Part shown: positions 18,181-28,067 of the stretch, piece by piece
Layout: each line of letters begins with the position of its first letter
Position numbering within the stretch: position 1 is the stretch's first letter
Assembly (NCBI RefSeq): GCF_007988885.1
Contig: NZ_BJUZ01000002.1
Coordinates: 1 to 64,000 of the forward strand
Direction: 5' to 3'
DNA: 64,000 nt
Origin: Gluconobacter wancherniae NBRC 103581
GTDB taxonomy: Bacteria > Pseudomonadota > Alphaproteobacteria > Acetobacterales > Acetobacteraceae
Made by a program: the position numbers and the translations under genes
The notes under the pieces: generated by a model
Databases searched by the model: none
What the model was told of the DNA's origin: nothing
What the model saw: only the letters and a program-made list of their open reading frames with translations

Positions 18181-18975
18181 TTACTGAACGTTGATATATT
18201 TCCTACTTCTGAGTGTCAGTGAAATCCCCATAATAAGCATGAACGCTATCGCGTATGAATTATAAACCATGTCATAATACGGATGAATAGTGTGTCCGAA
18301 TTGACCACCCCGAATCATTTCAATATTATTAACAGACGGAGACCACAGAAGAAGGTTTCTCGCTTTGAGTGGTAGCCAGCTTTCTAAAATAAAAGCACCA
18401 GAAAATGGTAAAGAAAGATAAGAAAAAACGCTAATAGATTTCTCGACTAGTTCTGATCTCTGACTTAAAGCGGCAACAAGTAAAGCTGTCGCATAAGAAA
18501 AAAGGCTCTGGTAAAAAATTCCTACGTAAAGAAGACCATAATCCTTTGGGGGGGTCATATATCCCAGTAGCATAGCACCGGAGCAAACGATAATCCCTGC
18601 GATGATCGTACCAGCTATTTCAAGAATGCTTCTGGCCGTAATGATATCGAGGGGCGTTACCTGTCGATGAAAGAGCAAACTGCCATTCGCTTCAAATGCC
18701 CGAACGGAACTTGCCAAGCAATGTCGCCACATCGTCAAGGGGACATAACCTGTAATGACAACGGCTGTAGTTTGAAGGCCATGTTCATGAGATGGGCGGA
18801 TAGCTGTCCAAGCAATAGCGACGCCAGCACAAAAGAGTATCGGCTCGCCTACGATCCAAAGATATCCGAGATTTTCGCGTCCGAAGCGAGTGTGTAATTC
18901 GCGCAGCATCAAGGCGCCTATAACCCGAATTTGAATTAGAAAGAGTTGCGGAAGAGTTTGGCGACTTTGAAGCAT
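18181..18975 (-). CDS. kpsM: Capsule ABC exporter permease
   Basis: 264 residues with six predicted membrane spans, ABC-2 type. The N-terminal amphipathic segment has GALMLRELHTRFGRENLGYLW (split: GALMLRELHTRFGREN then LGYLW), the hallmark of KpsM/CtrC/BexB permeases. Later marks are GYVPLTMWRHCL, RQVTPLDIITARSILE, LSLPFSGAFI and WSPSVNNIEMIRGGQFG near the C-terminus. With KpsT it carries the anchored polysaccharide across the inner membrane. It is the first gene of the reverse kps run. Upstream DNA (18976-21110) is a pile-up of IS remnants, so its original promoter may have been replaced. Confidence 0.94.
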   Translation of the reverse strand: MLQSRQTLPQLFLIQIRVIGALMLRELHTRFGRENLGYLWIVGEPILFCAGVAIAWTAIRPSHEHGLQTTAVVITGYVPLTMWRHCLASSVRAFEANGSLLFHRQVTPLDIITARSILEIAGTIIAGIIVCSGAMLLGYMTPPKDYGLLYVGIFYQSLFSYATALLVAALSQRSELVEKSISVFSYLSLPFSGAFILESWLPLKARNLLLWSPSVNNIEMIRGGQFGHTIHPYYDMVYNSYAIAFMLIMGISLTLRSRKYINVQ

Positions 18976-19143
18976 GGAACATCATGCCCTCAACAAGAAG
19001 ATCATCGCAAGTGTTGCAGCCTGAATGGTTCGCAAATTCCCTTGATTTTGTTGCACAATTCACTCTCTCCACATGACGAGGTCGTCAAGTGTGCTCTCTT
19101 GCGCGATCTCGTAGGAAAAAGGATTCCGGGCGTGCTGAGGCGG

Positions 19144-19511
19144 TTAAGGATAGTAGCACGGATGTGAATTTGGGTGAGTTAGCGATCGAATTGCGTATGT
19201 CAGGTGCGGGGCCAGTTGAATTGGTACACCTGAAACGGTGGTAAACCTGCAGAGCCTTATTTCGAGTGATGGTTCCTGCATATTGGGGTGCTGTAGTTTA
19301 CGATGTTCGCATCCTTCGGCATAGCCCACTCAACTCCGGTCATGTGCGGGAGATTTTCGACAAAACCCATTGTCTGTCCCAACACAAAACTGCGAATTGG
19401 ATCTGAGGCGAATCCTATAGGCTTCATAGAGCGCGCGTTCAACCAATGATCACGATCGCTTATGTTGATGGCTATTGAAAATCTTCGGCGCACCGGAGCG
19501 AATATGCGCAC
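19144..19511 (-). pseudogene. IS5-family transposase remnant (second IS5 subgroup)
   Basis: Two overlapping reverse frames contain DHWLNARSMKPIGFASDP, RSFVLGQTMGFVENLPHMTG and VEWAMPKDANIV. They match in layout the N-terminal part of IS5-group transposases of the form (LRQTxGFVESLLxLxGLDWxxPDxST). A shifted frame then has SLEIRLCRFTTVSGVPIQLAP. Frameshifts and loss of both ends show decay. Assignment is from remembered family pattern only. Confidence 0.5.
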
Positions 19512-19691
19512 CCTTAAGTGCCTTGATACCGAAATTTATTCTCCATTATAACATCAGACAATGGATTGTTGATCCGGTCATTTATTATAATCGCATTCCG
19601 ATAGTTTTCACGAATACCTTCGATGAGGGCAAGATAAGAGCACTGTCAGACTTTATCATGTCGCAACTCATTCGGTCTCAACGGTCCGGAT

Positions 19692-20290
19692 GATCTGGAG
19701 GGTACGAAAAACCCCTTGGTTCTGACCTGTTCTGTATGATTCCATCTCTTTTGATCTGGAGCTGGTTGGCCTATTCAGATGGAAGCAAAGGCCGTCGTCC
19801 GCCGTTTGATCCGGTGCTGATGTTCAAAATTCTAGTAATTCAGACACTGAACAATCTGTCTGATGAACGGACGGAGTACCTGATCAACGATAGCCTGTCC
19901 TTATCATGCGTTTTTCTGTGATGTGGATTTTGAGCTGTTCCGTGAACGCCTGACCTAGGCGGGTGCTATTGAACGATGTTTGACCGCTTTGACACGACCC
20001 TGCGCAACGCGAGCTATTTACTGATGTCGGGTCAGATTCTGGACGCTAGACTGGTGACCGCTCCAAAGCAGCGCAGTAAGAACGCTGCAAAAGGGAATCT
20101 GCGAGCAGACCGTATTCCCGCAGGCTGGCAGGACAAGCCTGCAAATCTGTCCCACAAGGACCGTCATGCACGCTGGACGCTGAAGTTTACCAAAGCGGAA
20201 GCGGCAGGACGATGGAAGCATGCCATCCAGCGGTCTCGCCACTCCGTTCTTTGGCTACAAATCCCAGGTATCGATAGCGGTGCCAGGTCT
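19692..20290 (+). mobile_element. Decayed IS5-family element (IS12528-like), left part
   Basis: Starts with a terminal repeat GATCTGGAGGGTACGAAAAA at 19692 that is the inverse of 572-597. Transposase pieces follow: SDGSKGRRPPFDPVLMFKIL, VIQTLNNLSDERTEYLIND, then after a break FERCLTALTRP/MFDRFDTTLRNASYLLMSGQ, RIPAGWQDKPANLSHKDRHA and RWTLKFTKAE, ending at about 20280 in FGYKSQVSIA. The C-terminal catalytic part is missing. A possible right end lies at about 21015-21045 beyond the IS110 remnant, which would mean one IS inserted into the other. Confidence 0.8.
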
Positions 20291-20413
20291 ATACTCCCAG
20301 AGTGAACCAGGCTGTTTCGGGGCTGAAGTCCCTGAGAGATTCGCCGATCGTCTCGTCTTTTGTGAAGCATGAACCCGGTCCGGCCGCGCTGACGGGGTAA
20401 GAGTAACGTTATT

Positions 20414-21110
20414 GTGATGTCTGCTTTAAATGAAGTTGATCGGCCCTCACTCACCGCTTTTGTTCAGACTGCCGTGATGGGGCTGATGACAGATGACCAC
20501 GTTCAGGTCATCATGGAGCCAACCGGCATGAGCTGGTTTCCTGTTACCCACCATCTTGCAGATGCTGGCGTTACCGTGGTTCGCGTCAAGGGAAAACGGG
20601 TTAAGGCTCTACGCCGTTACCTTTCCGGACACGCCAAAACAGATATGGCTGATGCCCAGATTTTGACGGCCATACCGACATTTGGTGGATCACTTCTTGA
20701 TCCAGTCTATATTCCGGATCCACGAAGCCACGCTCTTCAACGTCTGACCAAACAGAAAAGTCGCTTTCAGAACGAGATCGCGGATGCCAGGCAGTGCCTG
20801 CTTGATCTCATTCGTTGGGCATCCCACAAGCTCTTCTGCTCAGTATTCCGGGTGTCGGCCGTCATCTCGCGCCGACCCTGATTGGTATCTTGCAGAACAT
20901 TGAGCGGTTGCATTCTGAAAAACATTTACGGTGTTTCTGTAGCCTGTTTCCTAAGAAGGCCGATAGCGGTGGTGTGGAGCGAGCAGGTCAGACCCTGATC
21001 CAGAATGTCAATAACCGTATCAAACAATGGTTCTTCGATCTCCCCCTCGTGCCTCTGCTACAACGTCTTGGCTGCTGGTGTGGTGGCCTTGAAGGCATTG
21101 GGTCTTATCA
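20414..21110 (+). pseudogene. IS110-family transposase remnant
   Basis: The forward frame 20414-20881 has VIMEPTGMSWFPVTHHLADA, VTVVRVKGKRVKALRRYLSG and HAKTDMADAQIL, which is the DEDD RuvC-like N-terminal domain of IS110 transposases without its first Asp. A shifted frame from 20815 has LLLSIPGVGRHLAPTLIGIL and FCSLFPKKADSGG, the transposase_20 (helix-hairpin-helix) domain with the usual PGxG motif. The frameshift at about 20815 and truncated ends make it non-functional. Its tail merges into the 5' flank of the next gene. Confidence 0.8.
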
Positions 21111-21169
21111 TTAACAATCGCTCCGGATGGACCCGGTGGGGGTTTCGTAAGGCTAGAGACGTCAGGGTT

Positions 21170-23416
21170 ATGATACTGAACCAGAAGATCGAGAAATTAG
21201 GCGACACCGCGGATAAGGCATACCGTCTTCTAAAGAAAAAGATGAGAACTCCGGCTAACAGGCTGGCAGCGACATTGACGTCACTCGGAGATCGGGCACG
21301 CGATAGCGGTAAATTTTTGGCCGCCGCCGATCTTTATCGTCAGGCCATCGAAGCGGGAACTCCGCCCGTCGGGCTACTGCTGATATGCGGGCACATGTAC
21401 AAAGAGGGGCGGGATTTTCCCTCAGCCGAACGATACTACAAGAAGGCGCTCGCCGTGTCCCCCATGGACAAGGAAGTTTTCCTGCAGCTCGGCCATTTCA
21501 ACAAATCCATAGGGAGATACGGCGAAGCAGAAAAATACTACCAAGAGGCCATCATCGTCGATCCCGACTGGGATGTGCCTCGGCAAGAAATCGAAAATCT
21601 CCGTCGCTCGAACGAATATCGCCGCCTTTATCGTAAAGGAAGCCAAGCGGACGGCAGGCTCAGCAGTGATCTCGTCGCCAAGACACGCGACGAACTGTAT
21701 ATCGATCACGGTCCAGCTTTTGTTTTTACGCATAATGGCAACGGGCAGGCGACTCGCTGGGGCTCCGGCGTAACGATTCGCGGCATAGATGCGTTGCGCG
21801 GTTACGTCGTTTCTGACCAGATCTACACGTCCATTGAAATTTCCCTCGACGGCACTCTCATTTATGCTGGCGATCTTACGCCGGCGCCGTTGCGACGCGA
21901 AAAATCGAACGCAGCGATGCGCAAATATGTCTATAATGCGTGGATCGATTTCTCCGATATCTCCTATGGTCCACACGATCTCCTGTTCGTAGCCAAGGGA
22001 CCAGGTGTCGAGCCGCGGGAAGGAGTCAACTGGCGGCGCGAACACGTGATTTTCGCGGAACCGTTTCCCGAAGATGTTATGATTGAAAGCCCTGCCTATG
22101 TCTCGCGGGCACAGGTCGAGGCAATTCTTGCCCAGATGCCGGTCTCTGAGGCCGTAAGTGTTGAGGCACAGGCCCTAGTTTCGGCCCCCGCGATCGTCGC
22201 CCCCTCCTTGCAGATAGCGCCCGAACCTGCCGACCTGTGGAAGACCGTGCCGGAGGCGTATTTCTCGGCGGAGGTCGTCGCGCGCGTACGGAACGCCTCG
22301 CGCCGTCTCCAAGACGCGATCAATGCCCTTCCGACCGTCGTTATGACACCGAAGCCGGACACGCTGCCCGGCAAGGTCCGCAATATTGCCGTCATTCGCG
22401 GCGACCAGTTGGGAGATCTGTCCGTATCGGTCGGAGCCCTTATGCGGCTTCGGCAGGCACTCCCCAATGCCCGCATCGTGGGTCTGCTCAGTCCTGCTAA
22501 TGTCGATCTAGCCAAGACACTCGATGTATTCGACGAATATGTAGTTTTGGATTATCCGGACGATGCGCTCCAGCGTGACCGTGTAATGAACCGGGTGGGC
22601 CAGTTAGACCTGATCAAAAAACTCAAAACCTATAATTTTGACGTCGCAATCGATTTTTCGATTGCCGGTGGGACTAGGAAGCTCCTGCCAATGACCGGCG
22701 CCCCGATCACCATCGGTTTCGGTAACGGCAACGAGGGGTTCCGGTCTCTCAACCTCAACGTTGTGGCGATGGACCCCCGCGGAGGTGGTCGTGGCATGCG
22801 GCATTCCGCAAACGTTCATCTGCTGGCCGAAGCGATCACGCTCTGGCTCAATGGCGCCGGACAAATTGTCAAGCGAAATGACATCACGCGTGAGGATATT
22901 GCAAAATTCGGACTTGCGTCGACGGAGGACTACATTGTCATTCATAGCGGATCTAGGCTGCCGATGGTGCGCTGGCTGCAATATCCTGCGTTGTGCGAAC
23001 GTTTCTTAGCCCAGGGCTGGAAAGTGGTCTATTTCTCCGATGATGAATCCGAGATTGAGCGTCTGCCGAAGGATAAAATAGACGATGGCAGCATTATCTA
23101 CATGTCGCGCAAGATTTCATTCAAAGAATTCGATGCGCTGCTGGCCTATTGTTCGCTTTTCGTCGGAAACGATTCCGGGCCGAAGCATCTCGCAAGCCTG
23201 CGCGGAGCTAAGGTACTGAGTATCCAACCAGGGCGGTCGGACTGGCGCGAATGGGGGCAGGAGTTAACAGGAAACATCCTGATCCGCCGTGTGCCGTGTG
23301 CAGGTTGCGCCTTACATTATGATCCTGAAGAATGCGCCCATGATGTCGCGTGCGTGACGAAAATCACGCTTGATGAGGTCTTTCAGGAGGCGATGAGGCT
23401 CCTTGAGGTGGTGTAG
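21170..23416 (+). CDS. TPR and GT9 heptosyltransferase-type fusion protein
   Basis: 748 residues from the chosen ATG. Residues about 25-140 are TPR-like helices (LGDRARDSGKFLAAADLYRQ, GHMYKEGRDFPSAERYYKKA, LGHFNKSIGRYGEAEKYYQE). Residues about 175-300 form a beta-rich module of unknown function with DHGPAFVFTHNGN, YNAWIDFSDI and WRREHVIF. From about 400 there is a GT9 fold: IAVIRGDQLGDLSVSVGALM, MTGAPITIGFGNGN, VIHSGSRLP and VGNDSGPKHLASLRG (about 665). The C-terminal Cys cluster is CAGC-x9-C-x4-C. GT9 enzymes transfer heptose from ADP-heptose, so this fits hldE/hldD/gmhB. An open frame runs back to 21005 into IS DNA, so the native start is uncertain. The next gene is a tandem paralogue. Confidence 0.82.
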   Translation: MILNQKIEKLGDTADKAYRLLKKKMRTPANRLAATLTSLGDRARDSGKFLAAADLYRQAIEAGTPPVGLLLICGHMYKEGRDFPSAERYYKKALAVSPMDKEVFLQLGHFNKSIGRYGEAEKYYQEAIIVDPDWDVPRQEIENLRRSNEYRRLYRKGSQADGRLSSDLVAKTRDELYIDHGPAFVFTHNGNGQATRWGSGVTIRGIDALRGYVVSDQIYTSIEISLDGTLIYAGDLTPAPLRREKSNAAMRKYVYNAWIDFSDISYGPHDLLFVAKGPGVEPREGVNWRREHVIFAEPFPEDVMIESPAYVSRAQVEAILAQMPVSEAVSVEAQALVSAPAIVAPSLQIAPEPADLWKTVPEAYFSAEVVARVRNASRRLQDAINALPTVVMTPKPDTLPGKVRNIAVIRGDQLGDLSVSVGALMRLRQALPNARIVGLLSPANVDLAKTLDVFDEYVVLDYPDDALQRDRVMNRVGQLDLIKKLKTYNFDVAIDFSIAGGTRKLLPMTGAPITIGFGNGNEGFRSLNLNVVAMDPRGGGRGMRHSANVHLLAEAITLWLNGAGQIVKRNDITREDIAKFGLASTEDYIVIHSGSRLPMVRWLQYPALCERFLAQGWKVVYFSDDESEIERLPKDKIDDGSIIYMSRKISFKEFDALLAYCSLFVGNDSGPKHLASLRGAKVLSIQPGRSDWREWGQELTGNILIRRVPCAGCALHYDPEECAHDVACVTKITLDEVFQEAMRLLEVV

Positions 23417-23469
23417 GTAGACCTGTCTGCACGTCACGTCCACTCCTCAACGTAATACGGATTATCGCC

Positions 23470-25596
23470 ATGAACGTCCTAAAATACCTCAACGTCAAAC
23501 CAGAGCCCACGGATACCGGGACTGATATTCGCGCAGGATTGTTGTCGCGCGCCGAGGAAGCGCGCTCGCGCGGCAATTTCGTCGCCAGCGCGCTGCTGTT
23601 CGAACACATAGCCGAGATGGAATCGAACCCCGCCTCCGCCCTCCACCAGAGTGCTCGGATGTATATCGAGGCTACTGATTTTACCCGGGCAGAGCAGTTG
23701 CTGCTGCGTGTCGCGCAGGCAGAGCCGCATAATGCGGAGGCATATCTCGATCTCGCGCAGCTCTCGTTCCATCAGTCTCGTCTCGACGAGGCGGAATTTT
23801 TCTATGAGCGGGCGCTGGCACTGCGACCCGAATGGCATGAGGCGAAGGCGGGCCTCCTGCGCGTCGGCGAGACGCGCACCGAGCAGCTCCGGCGCGAACG
23901 CTTAGCTCGCAAGGAAACTGCGTTGAGTTTTGCGCAGTACGAAGAAAAGGAAAACCTGCTCGGTTCGCGAGACAAACGCGTCGATCCCAGTCTTTTCAAA
24001 AAGGGATGGAACGAACTCCATCATGATCACGGCCCAGCCTTCGTCTTTACGCATAGTGGCAACAATGCCAAGACGGAATGGGGGAACGGCGCGACATTAA
24101 GGGGCATCGAGGCCCTTCGGGGCTATCTCGTGTCGGACGTCCCGATGGCGAGCTTACGCATCTATATGGACGGTGACGTGATCCACGACGCCCCGCTGAT
24201 CGAGGCCCCGCAGCGGTTCGAGCGCTCCAACCCGAATATTCGCAAATGGGCTTATAACGCATGGATCGATTTCACGAATTTGCCCCGTGGCTGGCACGAG
24301 TTTATATTCTGCGCGTTCGGTGCTGACGGCGAGGCGCATGAGGGGCGGACATGGCGGCGAGAGCACATGATTGTCGCCGACCCGCTGCCAGCGGAATTCG
24401 CTACAGAGTCGGACACGGTCGTGCCGCCGTTCGAGCCGGGAACGTCAGGCTCTCTGGTCGAGCGGATCAATGCCCGTCCTAGCATTGTTCACAAGGCGTC
24501 ACCCCACTCCTTCCCGGGGAAAATCGATACGGTCGCTGTCCTGCGCAGCGACCAGCTTGGCGACACAGCAGTGTCTGCCGCAGCGTTTCTGCATCTGCGG
24601 CAGATCCTGCCGGACGCACGTCTGGTGGGTCTGATGAGTTCAGCCAGCGCCGAGTTGTCGCGCTCTTACGGCGTATTCGATGAAATCATCGAATTGGATT
24701 TTCCCGAGGATCAGGCGCAACGCCAGCGGGTGATGGATTTCGATGCACAGGAAGCTCTGATCGATCGGCTCAAGCCATATAATTTTGATGTAGCGATCGA
24801 TTTCGTCGTCAATGGCACGTCCAAGCGGTTGGTCGCGATGACCGGCGCGCCGGTGACGATGGGCTTCGGAAACGACGATTCCAAGACGTTTGCGATGGAC
24901 ATCGTCACCAACGACCCTTTGTCCAACAACGACATCACGCATCATTCCGTCCGCATGATGATGCTAGTCAAAAGCCTCGAACTATGGATGAAGAGTGATA
25001 CCCGGATCGTGCGGCGCGAGGATATCGGGCGCGAGGAGCTCGCCGCTTTCGGTATCGCGCCCAACGAACGGTACGTGTTGATCCACTCCGGCTCGCGCAT
25101 AACCTTTACTCGCTGGCAGCATTATGTCGCGCTGGCCAAACAGGTCATCGCCGAACTGGGGGTGAAAGTTGTCTTCATGGCCGATGATGACTCTGTTCGT
25201 GACCAGTTCGCGGAAGAGGAAGGGGCAGGGCGCCTCATCTATCTTGCGCGCAAGCTTCCGTTCGACCAGTTTGATGCCCTGATTTCATTCGCGTCTGTGT
25301 TTGTCGGAAACGATTCTGGTCCGAAACATCTTGCTGCTCTGCGCGGAGCACCTGTCGTCAGCCTACATTCTTCGCGGATTAGCTGGATCGAATGGGGACA
25401 GGAACAGACCGGCGTCGTCATCAGTCGCCAGGTGCCCTGTGCGGGCTGCGGACTACATCATGATCCGGAGGAATGCGCGCAAGATGTCGCATGTATGAAG
25501 TATATCCGGCTCGCCGAAGTCTTTCGCGAGGTCCGCGCACTGTTCGAAGCGGGGGCGCCAAACGATCAGGTGGTTGCTGCCATCTCGCCAGCGTAA
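23470..25596 (+). CDS. TPR and GT9 heptosyltransferase-type fusion protein, paralogue
   Basis: 708 residues with the same layout as the gene at 21170. TPR-like repeats occupy about 15-135 (AEEARSRGNFVASALLFEHI, LAQLSFHQSRLDEAEFFYER). The beta module at about 183-305 has DHGPAFVFTHSGNN, YNAWIDFTNL and WRREHMIV. The GT9 domain starts at about 352 with VAVLRSDQLGDTAVSAAAFL and includes MTGAPVTMGFGNDD, LIHSGSRITFTRW and VGNDSGPKHLAALRG (about 612). The C-terminal CAGCGLHHDPEECAQDVAC cluster is shared. The two genes are 53 bases apart, clear products of tandem duplication that have diverged. It is followed after 14 bases by an HldD-type epimerase, which supports ADP-heptose as donor. Acceptor unknown; the TPRs may mediate assembly or membrane docking. 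Confidence 0.82.
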   Translation: MNVLKYLNVKPEPTDTGTDIRAGLLSRAEEARSRGNFVASALLFEHIAEMESNPASALHQSARMYIEATDFTRAEQLLLRVAQAEPHNAEAYLDLAQLSFHQSRLDEAEFFYERALALRPEWHEAKAGLLRVGETRTEQLRRERLARKETALSFAQYEEKENLLGSRDKRVDPSLFKKGWNELHHDHGPAFVFTHSGNNAKTEWGNGATLRGIEALRGYLVSDVPMASLRIYMDGDVIHDAPLIEAPQRFERSNPNIRKWAYNAWIDFTNLPRGWHEFIFCAFGADGEAHEGRTWRREHMIVADPLPAEFATESDTVVPPFEPGTSGSLVERINARPSIVHKASPHSFPGKIDTVAVLRSDQLGDTAVSAAAFLHLRQILPDARLVGLMSSASAELSRSYGVFDEIIELDFPEDQAQRQRVMDFDAQEALIDRLKPYNFDVAIDFVVNGTSKRLVAMTGAPVTMGFGNDDSKTFAMDIVTNDPLSNNDITHHSVRMMMLVKSLELWMKSDTRIVRREDIGREELAAFGIAPNERYVLIHSGSRITFTRWQHYVALAKQVIAELGVKVVFMADDDSVRDQFAEEEGAGRLIYLARKLPFDQFDALISFASVFVGNDSGPKHLAALRGAPVVSLHSSRISWIEWGQEQTGVVISRQVPCAGCGLHHDPEECAQDVACMKYIRLAEVFREVRALFEAGAPNDQVVAAISPA

Positions 25597-25610
25597 GGAA
25601 AAGCAAACCC

Positions 25611-26591
25611 ATGATCATTATTACCGGAGGGGCCGGATTCATCGGCTCTTTTCTTCAGGCTGAGTTGCACGCTCGTGGTGAAGAAACTGTCGTGGTTGAC
25701 TGGCTCGGCCATGAAGAGAAATGGCGTAATCTACAGCTTCATGCTCCCTCCACCATGCTATCTCCCGCTGATTTGGACGCATTCCTCTCAACTGATCCCC
25801 CGGTCCGCGCCGTCTTCCATATGGGGGCGATCAGCGAGACTACGGCCACGGATGGTGATCTAGTCTGGCGAACGAACGTGACGCTGTCGCAGCGGCTGTG
25901 GACCTGGTGCGCGAAGCGCGAAATTAGCTTCATCTACGCATCATCTGCCGCGACCTATGGTGCTGCGGCTTCCATGGATGCCTTTTCGGACATCCCCGCG
26001 AAGCTGGACAGTCTGCGGCCCCTGAACTTATATGGCTGGTCGAAGCATGTCTTCGACCAGTGGGTGATGCGCCGGATCGCCAAGGGAGAAAAGGCCCCGC
26101 CCCAGTGGGCAGGCCTCAAGTTCTTCAACGTCTATGGTCCGAACGAATATCACAAGGGCAAGATGATTTCGGTTATCAAAGTGAAGTTTGACGAAATTCG
26201 GCGCGGCCAATCTGCCACGCTCTTTCGATCCGACGACCCGCTGATAGAGGATGGTCATCAGGCGCGTGACTTCATCTGGGTCGGAGATGTGATCGCTGTA
26301 ATGCTGTGGCTGTTAGATCACCCGGAAGTCAGCGGACTGTTCAATTGCGGTACTGGAACGGCGCGCACCTACCTTGACCTGACGAAGGCGATCTTCGCGG
26401 CCCTCGACGTGACACCGACCGTTTCATTCGTGGACATGCCGACTGCGTTACACGGCAAGTATCAGAACTTCACATGCGCAGATATGTCATCGCTATGCGA
26501 CAAAGGTTACGATCGGCAGTTCACGCCGCTTGAGACCGGCATCGAACGCTACATAAAAGACTATTTGATCGCAAAAACACCTTACCGGTAA
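25611..26591 (+). CDS. hldD: ADP-glyceromanno-heptose 6-epimerase, alphaproteobacterial type
   Basis: 326 residues, extended short-chain dehydrogenase fold. NAD(P) site IIITGGAGFIGSFLQ at the N-terminus, [13 protein letters not shown] (catalytic Ser/Thr region, about 105), LYGWSKHVFDQWV with YxxxK (about 141-145), [17 protein letters not shown] (about 168), RDFIWVGDVI and HGKYQNFTCADM near the end. It converts ADP-D-glycero- to ADP-L-glycero-manno-heptose. The start is the ATG 14 bases after the upstream GT9 stop; an in-frame extension to 25473 only overlaps that gene. It differs strongly from the second HldD at 29974, so two lineages coexist. It sits at the right edge of an IS-bounded block. 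Confidence 0.9.
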   Translation: MIIITGGAGFIGSFLQAELHARGEETVVVDWLGHEEKWRNLQLHAPSTMLSPADLDAFLSTDPPVRAVFHMGAISETTATDGDLVWRTNVTLSQRLWTWCAKREISFIYASSAATYGAAASMDAFSDIPAKLDSLRPLNLYGWSKHVFDQWVMRRIAKGEKAPPQWAGLKFFNVYGPNEYHKGKMISVIKVKFDEIRRGQSATLFRSDDPLIEDGHQARDFIWVGDVIAVMLWLLDHPEVSGLFNCGTGTARTYLDLTKAIFAALDVTPTVSFVDMPTALHGKYQNFTCADMSSLCDKGYDRQFTPLETGIERYIKDYLIAKTPYR

Positions 26592-26645
26592 GAAGGCAGC
26601 TGTAGGAGGCGATTCGTTCCTCATGCAAATGGGACAGAACGATGG

Positions 26646-27513
26646 TGGACGTGTCCTAGTTTACTTCCGGACCATGGGTTGTCTGTTAAGCTGCGTTGCG
26701 CTCATCTTCCAGAAGGTTTCTCCATTGAAGCGTGGAATGCAGCCTCTGCGGATTACAGAAATCATGGATGTAGGATGTGAGAGCCTGCTCGACCTCCTGA
26801 CGCGCCATCCGTACTTGCTGCCACAGGAGTTCAGCTTTTAGGGTCTTGAAGAAGCTTTCCGTGACAGCATTGTCCCAGCAGTTTCCCCTTTTGCTCATGG
26901 ACACGATAAAGCCATGGGCAGAAAAGAGTTTGCGGTAATCTTCTGAACAATACTGATTGCCGCGATTAGCATGATGGACGCAGCCGGCGATCTCCGGCGG
27001 AAAATCCACGAGCCCTAAGTGTCTCTGTCACACGGGGGCTTCCGTAACATCGCCTGCTCTGGGCGTGAATGGCGCGGATATGAAGCATCAGAATGCCATC
27101 CTGTCTTTTGCAGGCACAGACCGGATGCTGTCGACAGGCTTTCAAACATCGCTCGCTGACACCAAACAATCGATAGACTCGATCACGGGAAAGCGGACCG
27201 CAATATCGTGCAATGAACGCAAATCTCAAGATCTTTGGTTCGCGGCGTAACTTCTCATTCTCACGCAATAACGCCGTATGATCCGTTGTGTCATCAGCGA
27301 CAGTATCGTGCTTCTGGGAAACACGTCTCCATGTCTTCAACGTCAAAAGCTGATACCCAGATTTTGGGTAATAAGCTCACGCGACAGACTGCTGCTCAGA
27401 GCTTAATGTACCGCCTTGTGCCTGACCGAGGCCTTATAAATTCCCACCATTACACGTCTCCTTCATGACCATCTTTGGTCTTAAAAGTCCGAAATTAAAC
27501 TGGTACACGTCCA
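26646..27513 (-). mobile_element. Deleted IS3-family element with both terminal repeats
   Basis: The ends are inverted repeats: TGGACGTGTCCTAGTTTACT at 26646 and, read from 27513 backwards, TGGACGTGTACCAGTTTAAT, about 22 of 27 positions matching. Between them, on the reverse strand, 27346-26966 encodes the OrfA end and OrfB start (ALLRENEKLRRE, RCYGSPRVTETLRARGFSAG), and 27009-26686 encodes the OrfB end (NRGNQYCSEDYRKLF, KRGNCWDNAVTESFFKTLKA). About 870 bases remain of a typical 1.2 kb, and the middle of the DDE core is gone. No clear target duplication is visible. Confidence 0.85.
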
Positions 27514-28067
27514 TTGCCCTGCTGCCGCGCCAATGGTATTGCGCTGCCTTGAGAACTGCCATCAAAACGCTCAAACAGTGGACGCCCGCCTGTGCTTTCG
27601 TCTGAATGTGCCAGTGCCTGCGTCAGATCAGACGGAACACCTCAAAGTCCGCAGTCCGTGAAAGGCCTCAAGTTGGTCAACAAGGTCACTCAAACGAGCA
27701 GGCCGCTCTTTAACTATCAAAGAAACCGAACTGCTTCATCCGCTGGAGCCACCTCGGTGTTTTTGACCGGATATTCGTCGCCCTGACAGAACAGGCTGGC
27801 CCTTCTATGTTATGAGAATAATCGTCGAACTCTGGTATGAAATTCTAGAGTTCTGGATTTTATTGTCTCGATTCAATGCCATATGGGCTGACTGCCCAGC
27901 AGGACTTCGCTTGCATCAGGTAGATCATCGTCGAGGAGGTGTTTGGAAGGTTTTGTGATCATAATGCGCGCTCATCTTGGTCCAGTGCAGGTCTTAATTC
28001 AGTCGGCACCGGCCTTTCAGTAAGGGTTCTAGAATGGAATCTGCAATAAAAAAGAAGGTCTTGAAGC
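27514..28067 (+). pseudogene. IS5/IS1031-like scrap in an otherwise empty stretch
   Basis: Only 27718-27800 is recognisable: one forward frame reads NCFIRWSHLGVFDRIFVALT, the pattern of the N-terminal region of IS1031-type transposases (FxRWxxxGVFxRIF). The remaining sequence to 28067 shows no gene. The last 30 bases contain AAGAAGG 10 bases before the ATG of the next gene. Confidence 0.5.
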
